This document shows, piece after piece, positions 1-4,629 of a DNA stretch of 5,131 nucleotides (position 1 is its first letter; each line of letters begins with the position of its first letter). The position numbers and the translations under genes are program-made. The stretch spans positions 1-5,131 of the forward strand of contig JAUSPJ010000228.1 of NCBI GenBank assembly GCA_030655795.1. The letters are read 5' to 3'. The notes under the pieces are model-generated. The model made no database searches. It was not told the origin of the DNA and saw only the letters and a program-made list of their open reading frames with translations. The DNA is from Fidelibacterota bacterium. GTDB lineage: Bacteria > Fidelibacterota > UBA2242.

Positions 1-1492
1 TAGCAAACTGTTTATACAGTGTGGCGGACAGTTCCGTCATCTTCTCCTCAAAGGGAATGCCGTCGTCTTCCACTTCCTCAGCGCCTACATAGCGTCCCGG
101 CGTCAGCACATAGCCGTGGGATTTGATCTCATCCAGTGTGGCGGATTTCCACCAGCCTGGTTTGTCTTCATAATCGCCATCCGCATTCCGCCACTGGTGA
201 TAGGTATTGGAGATCGTGGCAATGTCATCAGCGTCCAGTTCACGATGGACCCGGTCGATGAGTTTACCCATTTTACGGGCGTCGATGAACAGCGTTTCAC
301 CGGAGCGGTCACGATAGCCGCGCTGAGGCTGGGCTTTCTTGGATTTGGTCACAAACCACAGGCAGACCGGAATTTGAGTGGTGTAGAACAATTGCCCCGG
401 CAGTGCGATCATACAGTCCACCATATCGGCTTCAAGAATGGATTGGCGGATGTTGCCTTCACCGGAAGTACTGGTGGACATGGAGCCATTGGCCAGTACA
501 AACCCGGCAATGCCGTTGGGCGCCAGGTGATGAATGAAATGTGAAATCCAGGCGTAGTTGGCATTGTTCACCGGCGGTGTGCCGTACTTCCAGCGCACGT
601 CCTCTTTCAGCCGTTCACCGCCCCAGTCCGACATATTAAATGGTGGATTTGCCAGGATGAAATCGGCTTTGAGGTCCTTATGCAGATCATTCTGAAAACT
701 GTCCGCCTGATGCTGACCGAGATCGGTGTCAATACCACGAATTGCCAGATTCATCTTCGCCAGCTTCCAGGTGGTGGGATTGGATTCCTGCCCGTAGACC
801 GCAATATCGCCGAGCCGTCCGCCGTGTTCTTCTACGAAGCGCTCGGACGATACAAACATTCCCCCGGAACCGCAGCAGGGATCATAGACCCGTCCCTTGA
901 ACGGTTCGATTATGTTGACCAGCAGTTTGACGATGCACTGCGGAGTATAGAATTCGCCGCCGCCTTTACCTTCAGCCGCCGCAAAGCGACCCAGAAAGTA
1001 CTCATAAACCCGTCCGAGGATGTCCTTGGAGCGGGAGTATTTATCACCAAGCCCGATATTGCTGATAATGTCGATCAATTGCCCCAGCCGGTACTTGTCC
1101 AGCGCCGGGCGGGAGTAATTCTTCGGTAAAACGCCCTTCAGACTGGGATTCTCTTTTTCGATGGCGACCATAGCGTCATCCACAAACTGACCGATAATCG
1201 GCTGTTTGGCCCCGGAACGCAGTTTCTCCCAGCGGGCTTCCTTCGGCACCCAGAAGATATTAGCGGCCGAGTACTCGTCCCGATCTTCCGGATCGGTGTA
1301 ATCGGTTTTCTGCCGGGCTGCCAGGTCATCGTATTTTGCCTGGAAAGCATCGGAGATGTATTTGAGAAATATCAGACCCAGGACGACGTGCTTGTATTCG
1401 CCGGAGTCCATGTGACCCCGCATCTTGTCGGCCATTTCCCAGAGCTTGTTTTCAAAGCCGAGCTTGGCGCCGTTGCTTGTATTATTTGCCAT
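1..1492 (-). CDS. hsdM: Type I restriction-modification system DNA methyltransferase subunit HsdM (3' end outside window)
   Basis: This is the modification subunit of a type I restriction enzyme. It transfers a methyl group from S-adenosylmethionine to adenine in the site chosen by HsdS, and it is needed for restriction by HsdR. The window holds 497 codons without a stop; the family is usually about 480-540 residues, so only the extreme C-terminus is missing. The N-terminal helical HsdM domain is at about residues 10-165 (GEYKHVVLGLIFLKYISDAF near 31-50). It is followed by the GEFYTP segment (179-184), the AdoMet-binding motif DPCCGSGG (204-211) and the catalytic adenine-methylase motif IV NPPF (282-285). 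The start ATG at 1492 is supported by an upstream GAGAG and by an N-terminus (TSNGAKLGFENKLWEMADKM) typical of the family. All key motifs are intact, so it is probably functional. HsdS and HsdR would be expected beyond the left edge. The gene is divergent from the small plus-strand gene at 2184. Confidence 0.97.
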   Translation of the reverse strand, partial: MANNTSNGAKLGFENKLWEMADKMRGHMDSGEYKHVVLGLIFLKYISDAFQAKYDDLAARQKTDYTDPEDRDEYSAANIFWVPKEARWEKLRSGAKQPIIGQFVDDAMVAIEKENPSLKGVLPKNYSRPALDKYRLGQLIDIISNIGLGDKYSRSKDILGRVYEYFLGRFAAAEGKGGGEFYTPQCIVKLLVNIIEPFKGRVYDPCCGSGGMFVSSERFVEEHGGRLGDIAVYGQESNPTTWKLAKMNLAIRGIDTDLGQHQADSFQNDLHKDLKADFILANPPFNMSDWGGERLKEDVRWKYGTPPVNNANYAWISHFIHHLAPNGIAGFVLANGSMSTSTSGEGNIRQSILEADMVDCMIALPGQLFYTTQIPVCLWFVTKSKKAQPQRGYRDRSGETLFIDARKMGKLIDRVHRELDADDIATISNTYHQWRNADGDYEDKPGWWKSATLDEIKSHGYVLTPGRYVGAEEVEDDGIPFEEKMTELSATLYKQFA

Positions 1493-1506
1493 GCTTTTCT
1501 CTCTTA
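1493..1506 (-). promoter_or_regulatory. Ribosome binding site of hsdM
   Basis: On the minus strand the sequence AAGAGAGAAAAGC immediately precedes the ATG at 1492. GAGAG lies about 6-7 bases before the start codon, an acceptable Shine-Dalgarno position that supports this start. I could not place a convincing -35/-10 pair: a TATAAG lies right beside the ribosome binding site, too close to serve as the -10 of a leadered transcript. Confidence 0.5.
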
Positions 1507-1767
1507 TAAAGTCATTTCAAACCGGGTTGATTAAAGTGCTGTCCGTTACAATCCGACCCGATTGCATTAATTGCTGGCGGATGCGTAAACGTTCCTACTC
1601 TTCCGGTGTAACAGACAGTATTCATTTTAAACTGTTCCCATTCATATTCGTCGCAGTGGTGCATTTTAACAACTGAAATAATAATAAGCAACTTAAAATG
1701 ACAGGAGAAAACTCGTATAGGGGCTGGTATTTTACTTGCTCGTATTTTCAGATCGCGTTTTAGTAGG

Positions 1768-1785
1768 CTTTGCATATATACAAAG
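1768..1785. repeat. 18-base near-palindrome in the divergent intergenic region
   Basis: CTTTGCATATATACAAAG has two 9-base half-sites that match as an inverted repeat at 8 of 9 positions. Its place between hsdM and the divergent small gene would suit the operator of a dimeric regulator, but AT-rich DNA forms such palindromes by chance and no regulator gene is visible in the window. Confidence 0.3.
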
Positions 1786-2170
1786 TGTTTTGGCGTACAG
1801 CGGGGAAACGCGGTAATAAGTATTCATATATAATGGGACTCCAAAGTCTTCCGTTTCGAGCCCCCGCCAGTATATATAGAAATTGTTAAATTTATGGGTA
1901 AGGAGCGGGCACCTACCCTAAATAATACCGCAACCCCGAGCAGGCTCTCTACCGGACACGCAAACTTTTAGTGATCGCACAAAATACTGTCACCCTTTAT
2001 CTACCCAGTCATGGAACACGTAAAACAGGTATGTTTTTCGTCGAGAGTAAACGGCTGTACTAATATTCAACTACTATCTAAAAGGGTCTGTTTTCAGTAT
2101 AAAAAGGGCTCCCTGAACCCGGTCAGTTACGGAAAACCCAGTGTACATACTGAATTAATATAATAACCAA

Positions 2171-2183
2171 AATGGAGGTAGTC
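2171..2183 (+). promoter_or_regulatory. Ribosome binding site that fixes the start at 2184
   Basis: A strong GGAGG at 2174-2178 lies five bases before the ATG at 2184. An ATG at 2172 in the same frame overlaps the start of this Shine-Dalgarno and has none of its own, so it should not be used as the start. TATAAT at 2159-2164 could be a -10 element, but it would leave a leader of only about 13 bases and has no recognisable -35 box. Confidence 0.65.
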
Positions 2184-2507
2184 ATGACTTCACGCGCGAC
2201 GATCCGGCATCTCAATGTTCCCTTATCTGAAGATGATGGCAGTCTCATCTTTGGCGAACCAGTCCCAAATCCGGACATGAAAGACCCGGATGAAAAGCGT
2301 TTCTGGACCAATGATGATATTGTGGCAGATTTTCAGGTGGTGCAAGATTTCAATATCGATTCCGGAATTCCCCACATTAACGATACTGTATTTATCCCGG
2401 AAGACGGCATTGAGAATTATCTGGATAATTGTACAGTTTTAAAAGCAATTCCCTATCTCGGTAAAGAGGGGCAATTCACCAAATCCCTTTGGGCGATTCT
2501 CAACTAA
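2184..2507 (+). CDS. Acidic hypothetical protein, 107 residues, function unknown
   Basis: I do not recognise this family. The product is soluble-looking, with no signal peptide or membrane segment, and acidic: about 19 Asp/Glu against 8 Lys/Arg. Asp-rich stretches include SEDDG near the N-terminus, KDPDEKRFWTNDD around residues 32-45, and acidic residues through the middle; the C-terminal third is more hydrophobic (VLKAIPYLG, then TKSLWAILN at the end). The good ribosome binding site and a clean open frame with ordinary codons support a real gene. It is divergent from hsdM and convergent with vapBC, alone on its strand. Small acidic proteins near type I restriction genes are sometimes DNA mimics that block restriction (Ocr- or ArdA-like), but I see no sequence match to these and the idea rests only on charge and location. 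It could equally be a cargo protein of a mobile element. Confidence 0.75.
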   Translation: MTSRATIRHLNVPLSEDDGSLIFGEPVPNPDMKDPDEKRFWTNDDIVADFQVVQDFNIDSGIPHINDTVFIPEDGIENYLDNCTVLKAIPYLGKEGQFTKSLWAILN

Positions 2508-2519
2508 CCCCCACATCAC

Positions 2520-2559
2520 AGCCCGGATATGTAGCGATGCCTCCGCTGCAATCCGGGCT
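2520..2559. repeat. REP-like GC-rich palindrome between convergent genes
   Basis: Perfect 9-base arms AGCCCGGAT (2520-2528) and ATCCGGGCT (2551-2559) enclose a second paired segment, GTAGCG (2531-2536) with CGCTGC (2544-2549, one G-T pair), around a 7-base loop. This gives a roughly 15-bp hairpin with a small internal bulge. It lies between the 3' ends of the plus-strand hypothetical gene and the minus-strand toxin gene. Neither strand has a T-run after the stem, so it is not a standard intrinsic terminator. Its look (CCGGAT...GTAGCG...ATCCGG) resembles the repetitive extragenic palindromes mobilised by RAYT transposases, although only one copy is visible here. It may still protect mRNA 3' ends. 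Confidence 0.6.
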
Positions 2560-2592
2560 CCGCCCATTCCGGGAGAAATAGAATTAAATAGA

Positions 2593-2991
2593 TCAATTTA
2601 TTAGAGAAAACGTCCGCTCCCGGCCACACCTTTTATCGAAAGTAAATGTCGTCCGGGCATCATGACCTAAAGCTTCATGACCAATCAGGTAATCGGCAAA
2701 GTCAGCGCTCCCGGACTGGAAAGACGCGAGGGCATCACGAATTAATCCGGAATCAACAAATTTAAACTGCGAGCTGGTCAACAGCATGGAAATTGTTTTA
2801 ATAATGTCCTCTTTGGAGACTTTATATCCGCCTTTTAGCACCCAAACCAGTTCAGTCAGGACAATATTCGAGATATAAACTGACTCCCCGGAATCTTCAC
2901 ATGATTCCAAGAGTTTGACCGCCTGTTGATACTGCTTTTCATCGTCCCGAACAAAGAAACGCACCAGCACATTGGTATCAACGGCAATCAC
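2593..2991 (-). CDS. vapC: VapC-family type II toxin, PIN-domain ribonuclease
   Basis: This is a PIN-domain endoribonuclease toxin; family members are Mg2+-dependent and cleave tRNA or rRNA when freed from their antitoxin. The 132-residue length is typical. The four acidic active-site positions are present: Asp5 in VDTNVLV, Glu47 in LTELVW, Asp97 in the ADFAD segment (with Asp100) and Asp119 in FTFDK. The fold is covered from the first strand (MIAVDTNVLVRFF) to the end, so the toxin appears intact. Its ATG overlaps the stop of the upstream antitoxin gene by four bases (ATGA at 2988-2991), the usual translationally coupled arrangement. Expression is probably controlled by the antitoxin acting on the promoter upstream of 3239. 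The RNA target cannot be told from the sequence. Confidence 0.94.
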   Translation of the reverse strand: MIAVDTNVLVRFFVRDDEKQYQQAVKLLESCEDSGESVYISNIVLTELVWVLKGGYKVSKEDIIKTISMLLTSSQFKFVDSGLIRDALASFQSGSADFADYLIGHEALGHDARTTFTFDKRCGRERTFSLIN

Positions 2992-3239
2992 GGTTTCACC
3001 TGCCGGTATAATTCTGTCTGGATACTCTCATCCATTTGCTCGTCCGTAAGGGGCTTGGCTTGTTTATAATCCGAAAGTAGTCCACCAAGCCTGGTAATAC
3101 TCTGCTGGGGTACTTTAATAAAAACTTTACCAGAATCCGTAATTTCAAAATCTATTGTATCAGACTTACCAATATGCATGAAATCCCGCACCGGCTTGGG
3201 TATAGTCACCTGGCCTTTGGATGTAATTGTCGCTTTCAT
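2988..3239 (-). CDS. vapB: AbrB/SpoVT-type antitoxin of the vapBC operon
   Basis: This is the DNA-binding antitoxin that neutralises the adjacent PIN toxin and normally represses its own operon. Residues 1-46 form a swapped-hairpin AbrB domain, with the signature start MKATITSKGQVTIPKPVRDF and the following GKSDTIDFEITDSGKVFIKV. Residues 47-83 (RLGGLLSDYKQAKPLTDEQM and onward) form the C-terminal tail that in related pairs wraps the toxin. The 83-residue length is standard. The start at 3239 is backed by AAGGAG on the minus strand seven to eight bases upstream. The gene is first in a two-gene operon with vapC. A 9-base inverted repeat just upstream is a good candidate for its binding site. 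All parts look intact. Confidence 0.94.
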   Translation of the reverse strand: MKATITSKGQVTIPKPVRDFMHIGKSDTIDFEITDSGKVFIKVPQQSITRLGGLLSDYKQAKPLTDEQMDESIQTELYRQVKP

Positions 3240-3261
3240 ATCAACACTCCTTACATATAAT
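3233..3261 (+). promoter_or_regulatory. Weak candidate promoter for the plus-strand phage remnant
   Basis: A perfect TATAAT at 3256-3261 is preceded, after a 17-base spacer, by CTTTCA (3 of 6 matches to TTGACA). It would start a transcript near 3268 that reads into the small ORF at 3336 and the Gam-like remnant. It overlaps the vapB start and inverted repeat, so a regulator of vapBC could also affect it. The -35 box is poor and the AT-rich context makes chance matches likely. Confidence 0.25.
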
Positions 3262-3285
3262 CAAATATCAAGATCAATGTAAGGA
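3248..3285. promoter_or_regulatory. Inverted repeat upstream of vapB, candidate autoregulatory operator
   Basis: TCCTTACAT (3248-3256) and ATGTAAGGA (3277-3285) are perfect 9-base inverted arms separated by 20 bases, their centres 29 bases apart. AbrB-fold antitoxins usually bind such repeats near their own promoter. On the minus strand the arms overlap TTACAT (3282-3277) and TATATG (3259-3254), spaced 17 bases like -35 and -10 boxes. However, that promoter would start transcription on top of the ribosome binding site, so the promoter reading is doubtful. The left arm also contains the vapB Shine-Dalgarno complement, so part of the symmetry may be coincidental. Confidence 0.5.
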
Positions 3286-3335
3286 TTACTATAAATCCAT
3301 GCAAGCAAAACTTAATAAAGAAAGGAAATTTAACC

Positions 3336-3413
3336 ATGACCATCGAACCCCATTTCACAAACATCCAGCTGATCGCCCGGGAAACCGGCGTCAGCGAAAA
3401 TCAGATTGAATAA
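3336..3413 (+). pseudogene. 25-codon ORF resembling the N-terminus of a Tex-type protein, truncated
   Basis: A short open frame begins at an ATG with a good Shine-Dalgarno (AGGAA at 3323-3327, eight bases upstream) and stops at TAA after 25 residues. Its IQLIARETGVSENQIE segment looks like the opening helices of Tex/YhgF RNA-binding proteins (pattern IA-x-E-L-x-V-x-x-x-Q-V), which normally continue for over 700 residues. The resemblance is to a short helical motif, so it could also come from a phage helix-turn-helix protein. The strong start signal with an abrupt stop suggests either a truncated gene or a short leader ORF. The same frame stays open for 57 codons after the TAA, with a cysteine-rich segment (PCGIRNCCYHMIYATPEGLF) that I do not recognise. 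Confidence 0.4.
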
Positions 3414-3682
3414 CTGCCTGGCGAGTCTTATCCCTGTGGTATTCGGAATTGCTGTTACCACATGATTTATGCAACACCGGAAGGACTATTTGCAGTCAAT
3501 TACCATTGCGGCTGCGAATATCAAACCGTACCGGTATCCTGCAACGCCAGGTCGATTATCTTAGCCGCTCTCTGGAATCCTGGCTAATGGCTTCCAACCA
3601 GAAAACCGCTAACCTGCCCCACGGCGTTTTACAGTTCAGGAAAAAGCTGGTCCGTGTCGAAGTGCTGAAGGAGAAAACATGA
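3410..3682 (+). pseudogene. Gam-like host-nuclease inhibitor remnant (phage Mu Gam family), 5' part missing
   Basis: The C-terminal part resembles the Gam family, phage proteins that bind double-stranded DNA ends and protect them from host exonucleases. Visible are a helical stretch ILQRQVDYLSRSLESWL followed by the characteristic KTANLPHGVLQFRKKLVRVE segment; Gam-like proteins have a lysine-rich strand, LPxG, then FRK. Members are usually about 160-190 residues with a long N-terminal coiled coil. Here the open frame gives at most 90 codons, opening at 3410 just after an in-frame TGA. There is no ATG start with a ribosome binding site; the first plausible codon is a TTG at 3449 without one. 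I infer that the 5' end was lost or scrambled. It overlaps the next gene by the ATGA at 3679, an operon arrangement preserved from the phage. Confidence 0.55.
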
Positions 3683-4149
3683 ACTACACGCATTACGATT
3701 TTGAGGGTTTGTGGTTTGATACGTTTAAAAAGGTACTAAGCCTGAACGTCGAGATGAACAGTGTTGGTCTCGACAAATCCCAACTGAAGGAAGTGGCTAC
3801 CAGCATCTTCATCGCTAAGAGCCAGCGGGGCATCGTCCGTCCGGAAATTGAGGACGATCTACCGTGTAAGAATCCAGCTGAGTTTCCTGCTAACAACCGT
3901 GGAAATGGAAACGGTATATCTGGTTTCGGAATCCAGATTGCCAGCCCAAAACAGATCATAACGATCAAGGGATTGCTGAAGAATCCAAAGGTCAATCCTA
4001 AAGAGCGGCAACGGATTCAGGATCTGTTGGCTGAGCCTGAGGTGGATAAAACCTAGGCTTCAGCGATTTTTGATTATTTCCTCGGTGAAACTGAGAAGCG
4101 CGGCAATCCGTGGGTAAAAATCACTGAGGGAGCCCTGGCTAATCGCTAA
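3679..4149 (+). pseudogene. Phage-type protein split by an in-frame TAG at codon 126
   Basis: The frame starts at ATG 3679, with AAGGAG five bases upstream and a 4-base overlap with the Gam-like remnant. It gives 125 residues, then TAG (4054-4056), then 30 more in-frame codons to TAA at 4147-4149. The N-terminal part (GLDKSQLKEVATSIFIAKSQ) and the ASPKQIITIKGLLKNPKVNP segment are like those found in phage recombination or early-operon proteins, where a terminal helical domain often begins A-S/T-x-K-Q-I. The downstream residues (ASAIFDYFLGETEKRG) look like the natural completion of that helical domain (K-x-x-A-S-x-x-I/F-D-x-x-x-G), so the TAG interrupts a once continuous protein. One C-to-T change of a CAG codon would produce it. 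It may be a dead gene, a shorter functional protein, or amber read-through. No precise function is assigned. Confidence 0.5.
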
Positions 4150-4154
4150 TTAAA

Positions 4155-4166
4155 AGAAGGAGGTGA
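4155..4166 (+). promoter_or_regulatory. Orphan near-perfect Shine-Dalgarno without a gene
   Basis: AGAAGGAGGTGA is an extended complement to the 3' end of 16S rRNA and lies just after the stop of the phage-type gene, where the next gene of an operon would begin. No start codon opens a useful frame within 4-12 bases: GTG at 4163 meets TAA two codons later, and the following sequence is a hairpin. I infer that the downstream gene was removed by a deletion or excision with a junction just after this site. Confidence 0.6.
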
Positions 4167-4171
4167 ATTAA

Positions 4172-4204
4172 AAGCGCCCGGGATCATTGCGGTCTTGGGC
4201 GCTT
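4172..4204. terminator. Strong hairpin after the phage remnant; terminator-like
   Basis: AAGCGCCC (4172-4179) and GGGCGCTT (4197-4204) are perfect arms. The stem can extend to 14 pairs in plus-strand RNA through GGGATC with GGTCTT (three G-U pairs), around an ATTGC loop. On the plus strand it is followed by CTCATAAAAAA rather than T residues. On the minus strand the stem is followed by TTAATT, a weak T tract. It probably ends or stabilises transcripts here, but its direction is unclear. Confidence 0.5.
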
Positions 4205-4215
4205 CTCATAAAAAA

Positions 4216-4273
4216 GTTACACCCTGGTTACACCCTAATTGCATTAAAACCTGGTAAAATCTGCTAAAATCTG
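4216..4273. repeat. Two pairs of short direct repeats, period 10-11
   Basis: GTTACACCCT occurs at 4216-4225 and again at 4227-4236 (period 11). TAAAATCTG occurs at 4255-4263 and 4265-4273 (period 10). Close-spaced direct repeats one helical turn apart are typical of binding sites for integrase arm domains or replication proteins. They lie directly beside the point where the phage operon breaks off. Confidence 0.5.
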
Positions 4274-4357
4274 GAATCGGGAGGCCTAGACATTTTAATC
4301 TAAACTTTAAGAATATTTTCTTTAACCAGATTGTGTTTTTTCGACGGAAAACGTAAT

Positions 4358-4382
4358 AAAAAACCCAGCATCAGCCGGGCTT
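4358..4382 (-). terminator. Intrinsic terminator, minus strand
   Basis: Read on the minus strand, AAGCCCGGC-TGAT-GCTGGGTTTTTT forms a six-pair GC-rich core (one G-U), extended by A-T pairs into a run of six T residues. On the plus strand the stem has an A-C mismatch and lacks a T tract, so the minus direction is clear. The nearest minus-strand gene end is at 4630 and already has its own terminator at 4578-4607. This one may therefore be a back-up or may serve an unrecognised short transcript. Confidence 0.65.
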
Positions 4383-4411
4383 GATTTATGTTGTGAAAAT
4401 TGGTGAGTGCA

Positions 4412-4429
4412 GTCCCGACTGGTCGGGAC
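4412..4429. repeat. Perfect palindrome GTCCCGAC-TG-GTCGGGAC
   Basis: Two 8-base arms are separated by only two bases. It could form a cruciform or an RNA hairpin (in RNA the innermost pairs would open). Neither strand has a T tract after it. It may be a protein-binding site, a dispersed palindromic repeat, or the internal stem of a small RNA ending at the terminator at 4358. Confidence 0.55.
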
Positions 4430-4502
4430 GACCCACGGCTTAAAAGAACGTAGGGCGCTCGTCGTGAAAAAATAAAAGTGTGCTATAACTGTGCAGTTTT
4501 TT

Positions 4503-4526
4503 TGTCTACTCCTGTCTACTCCTGTC
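4503..4526. repeat. Direct repeat TGTCTACTCC, 2.4 copies, period 10
   Basis: TGTCTACTCC occurs at 4503-4512 and 4513-4522, followed by a partial TGTC at 4523-4526, directly after a run of seven T residues. Its period matches the other two direct-repeat pairs at 4216-4273, which suggests they may be related protein-binding arrays, although the sequences differ. Confidence 0.55.
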
Positions 4527-4577
4527 ATATCAAAGATCAAAATCCTGATAAAAAATGAGTGTGGGAACAGTAAAAGA

Positions 4578-4607
4578 AAAAGCCCGGTTGTTGAAGATCG
4601 GGCTTTT
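4578..4607 (-). terminator. Intrinsic terminator downstream of the sorting-domain remnant
   Basis: Perfect 9-base arms AAAAGCCCG (4578-4586) and CGGGCTTTT (4599-4607) enclose a 12-base loop. On the minus strand the stem is followed by TCTTTT. It lies about 20 bases past the ancestral stop of the sorting-domain gene (4630), as expected for its terminator. It could also work weakly in the plus direction, where the stem ends in TTTT. Confidence 0.75.
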
Positions 4608-4629
4608 GGGTATACTGTTACATTCTTGA

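Larger units (their letters stand above)
1507..2183. other. Long intergenic region between divergent genes, no credible gene
   Basis: I find no convincing protein gene on either strand. The open frames present are short, lack a ribosome binding site and read as unstructured sequence. The stretch is patchily AT-rich, with several TATATA tracts around 1774-1780, 1827-1832 and 1871-1878. It contains a near-palindrome at 1768-1785 (CTTTGCATATATACAAAG). A TATAAT at 2159-2164 lies just before the plus-strand gene but has no good -35 partner. The segment 1792-1869 superficially resembles a tRNA but does not fold as one. It may be regulatory sequence for the divergent genes or the residue of a deleted gene. 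Confidence 0.5.
4150..4629. other. Non-coding stretch with repeats and terminators, no gene
   Basis: No protein gene is credible on either strand; the longest minus-strand frame (4322-4540) runs through hairpins and repeats and lacks a ribosome binding site. The stretch holds, in order, an orphan Shine-Dalgarno, a GC hairpin, two direct-repeat pairs, a minus-strand terminator, a GTCCCGAC palindrome, a third direct repeat, and the terminator of the sorting-domain remnant to its right. The overall impression is of a deletion or integration junction. Confidence 0.55.

Noticed and set aside
116..1129. Plus-strand open frames of 142 and 149 codons inside the hsdM region
   Set aside because: They are antisense to hsdM, whose minus-strand frame carries all methyltransferase motifs; the plus-strand products match nothing and lack ribosome binding sites.
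1512..1775. Minus-strand 87-codon frame upstream of hsdM
   Set aside because: No ribosome binding site, no recognisable domain, and it runs through AT-rich intergenic sequence.
1792..1869. tRNA-like segment with a GGCG...CGCC end pairing, CTCCAAA loop sequence and TTCGAG...GCCA 3' end
   Set aside because: The acceptor pairing covers only about four of seven positions, the anticodon stem has mismatches when the loop is placed correctly, the T stem does not pair, and no D-arm is recognisable.
2172..2183. Upstream ATG at 2172 as start of the acidic hypothetical gene
   Set aside because: It overlaps the Shine-Dalgarno GGAGG that serves the ATG at 2184 and has no ribosome binding site of its own.
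3254..3282. Minus-strand -35 TTACAT and -10 TATATG as the vapBC promoter
   Set aside because: The 17-base spacing is ideal, but the start of transcription would fall on the ribosome binding site and leave about 8 bases before the ATG; kept only as a note under the inverted repeat.
3693..3995. Minus-strand 100-codon frame opposite the phage-type gene
   Set aside because: It is the antisense shadow of the plus-strand gene, which has a ribosome binding site and operon overlap.
4216..4526. CRISPR array
   Set aside because: The repeats are only 9-10 bases, tandem without spacers of uniform length, and differ from each other; there are no cas genes in the window.
4322..4540. Minus-strand 72-codon frame between the phage remnant and the sorting domain
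   Set aside because: It is built from direct repeats, a palindrome and a terminator hairpin, with no ribosome binding site or recognisable domain.
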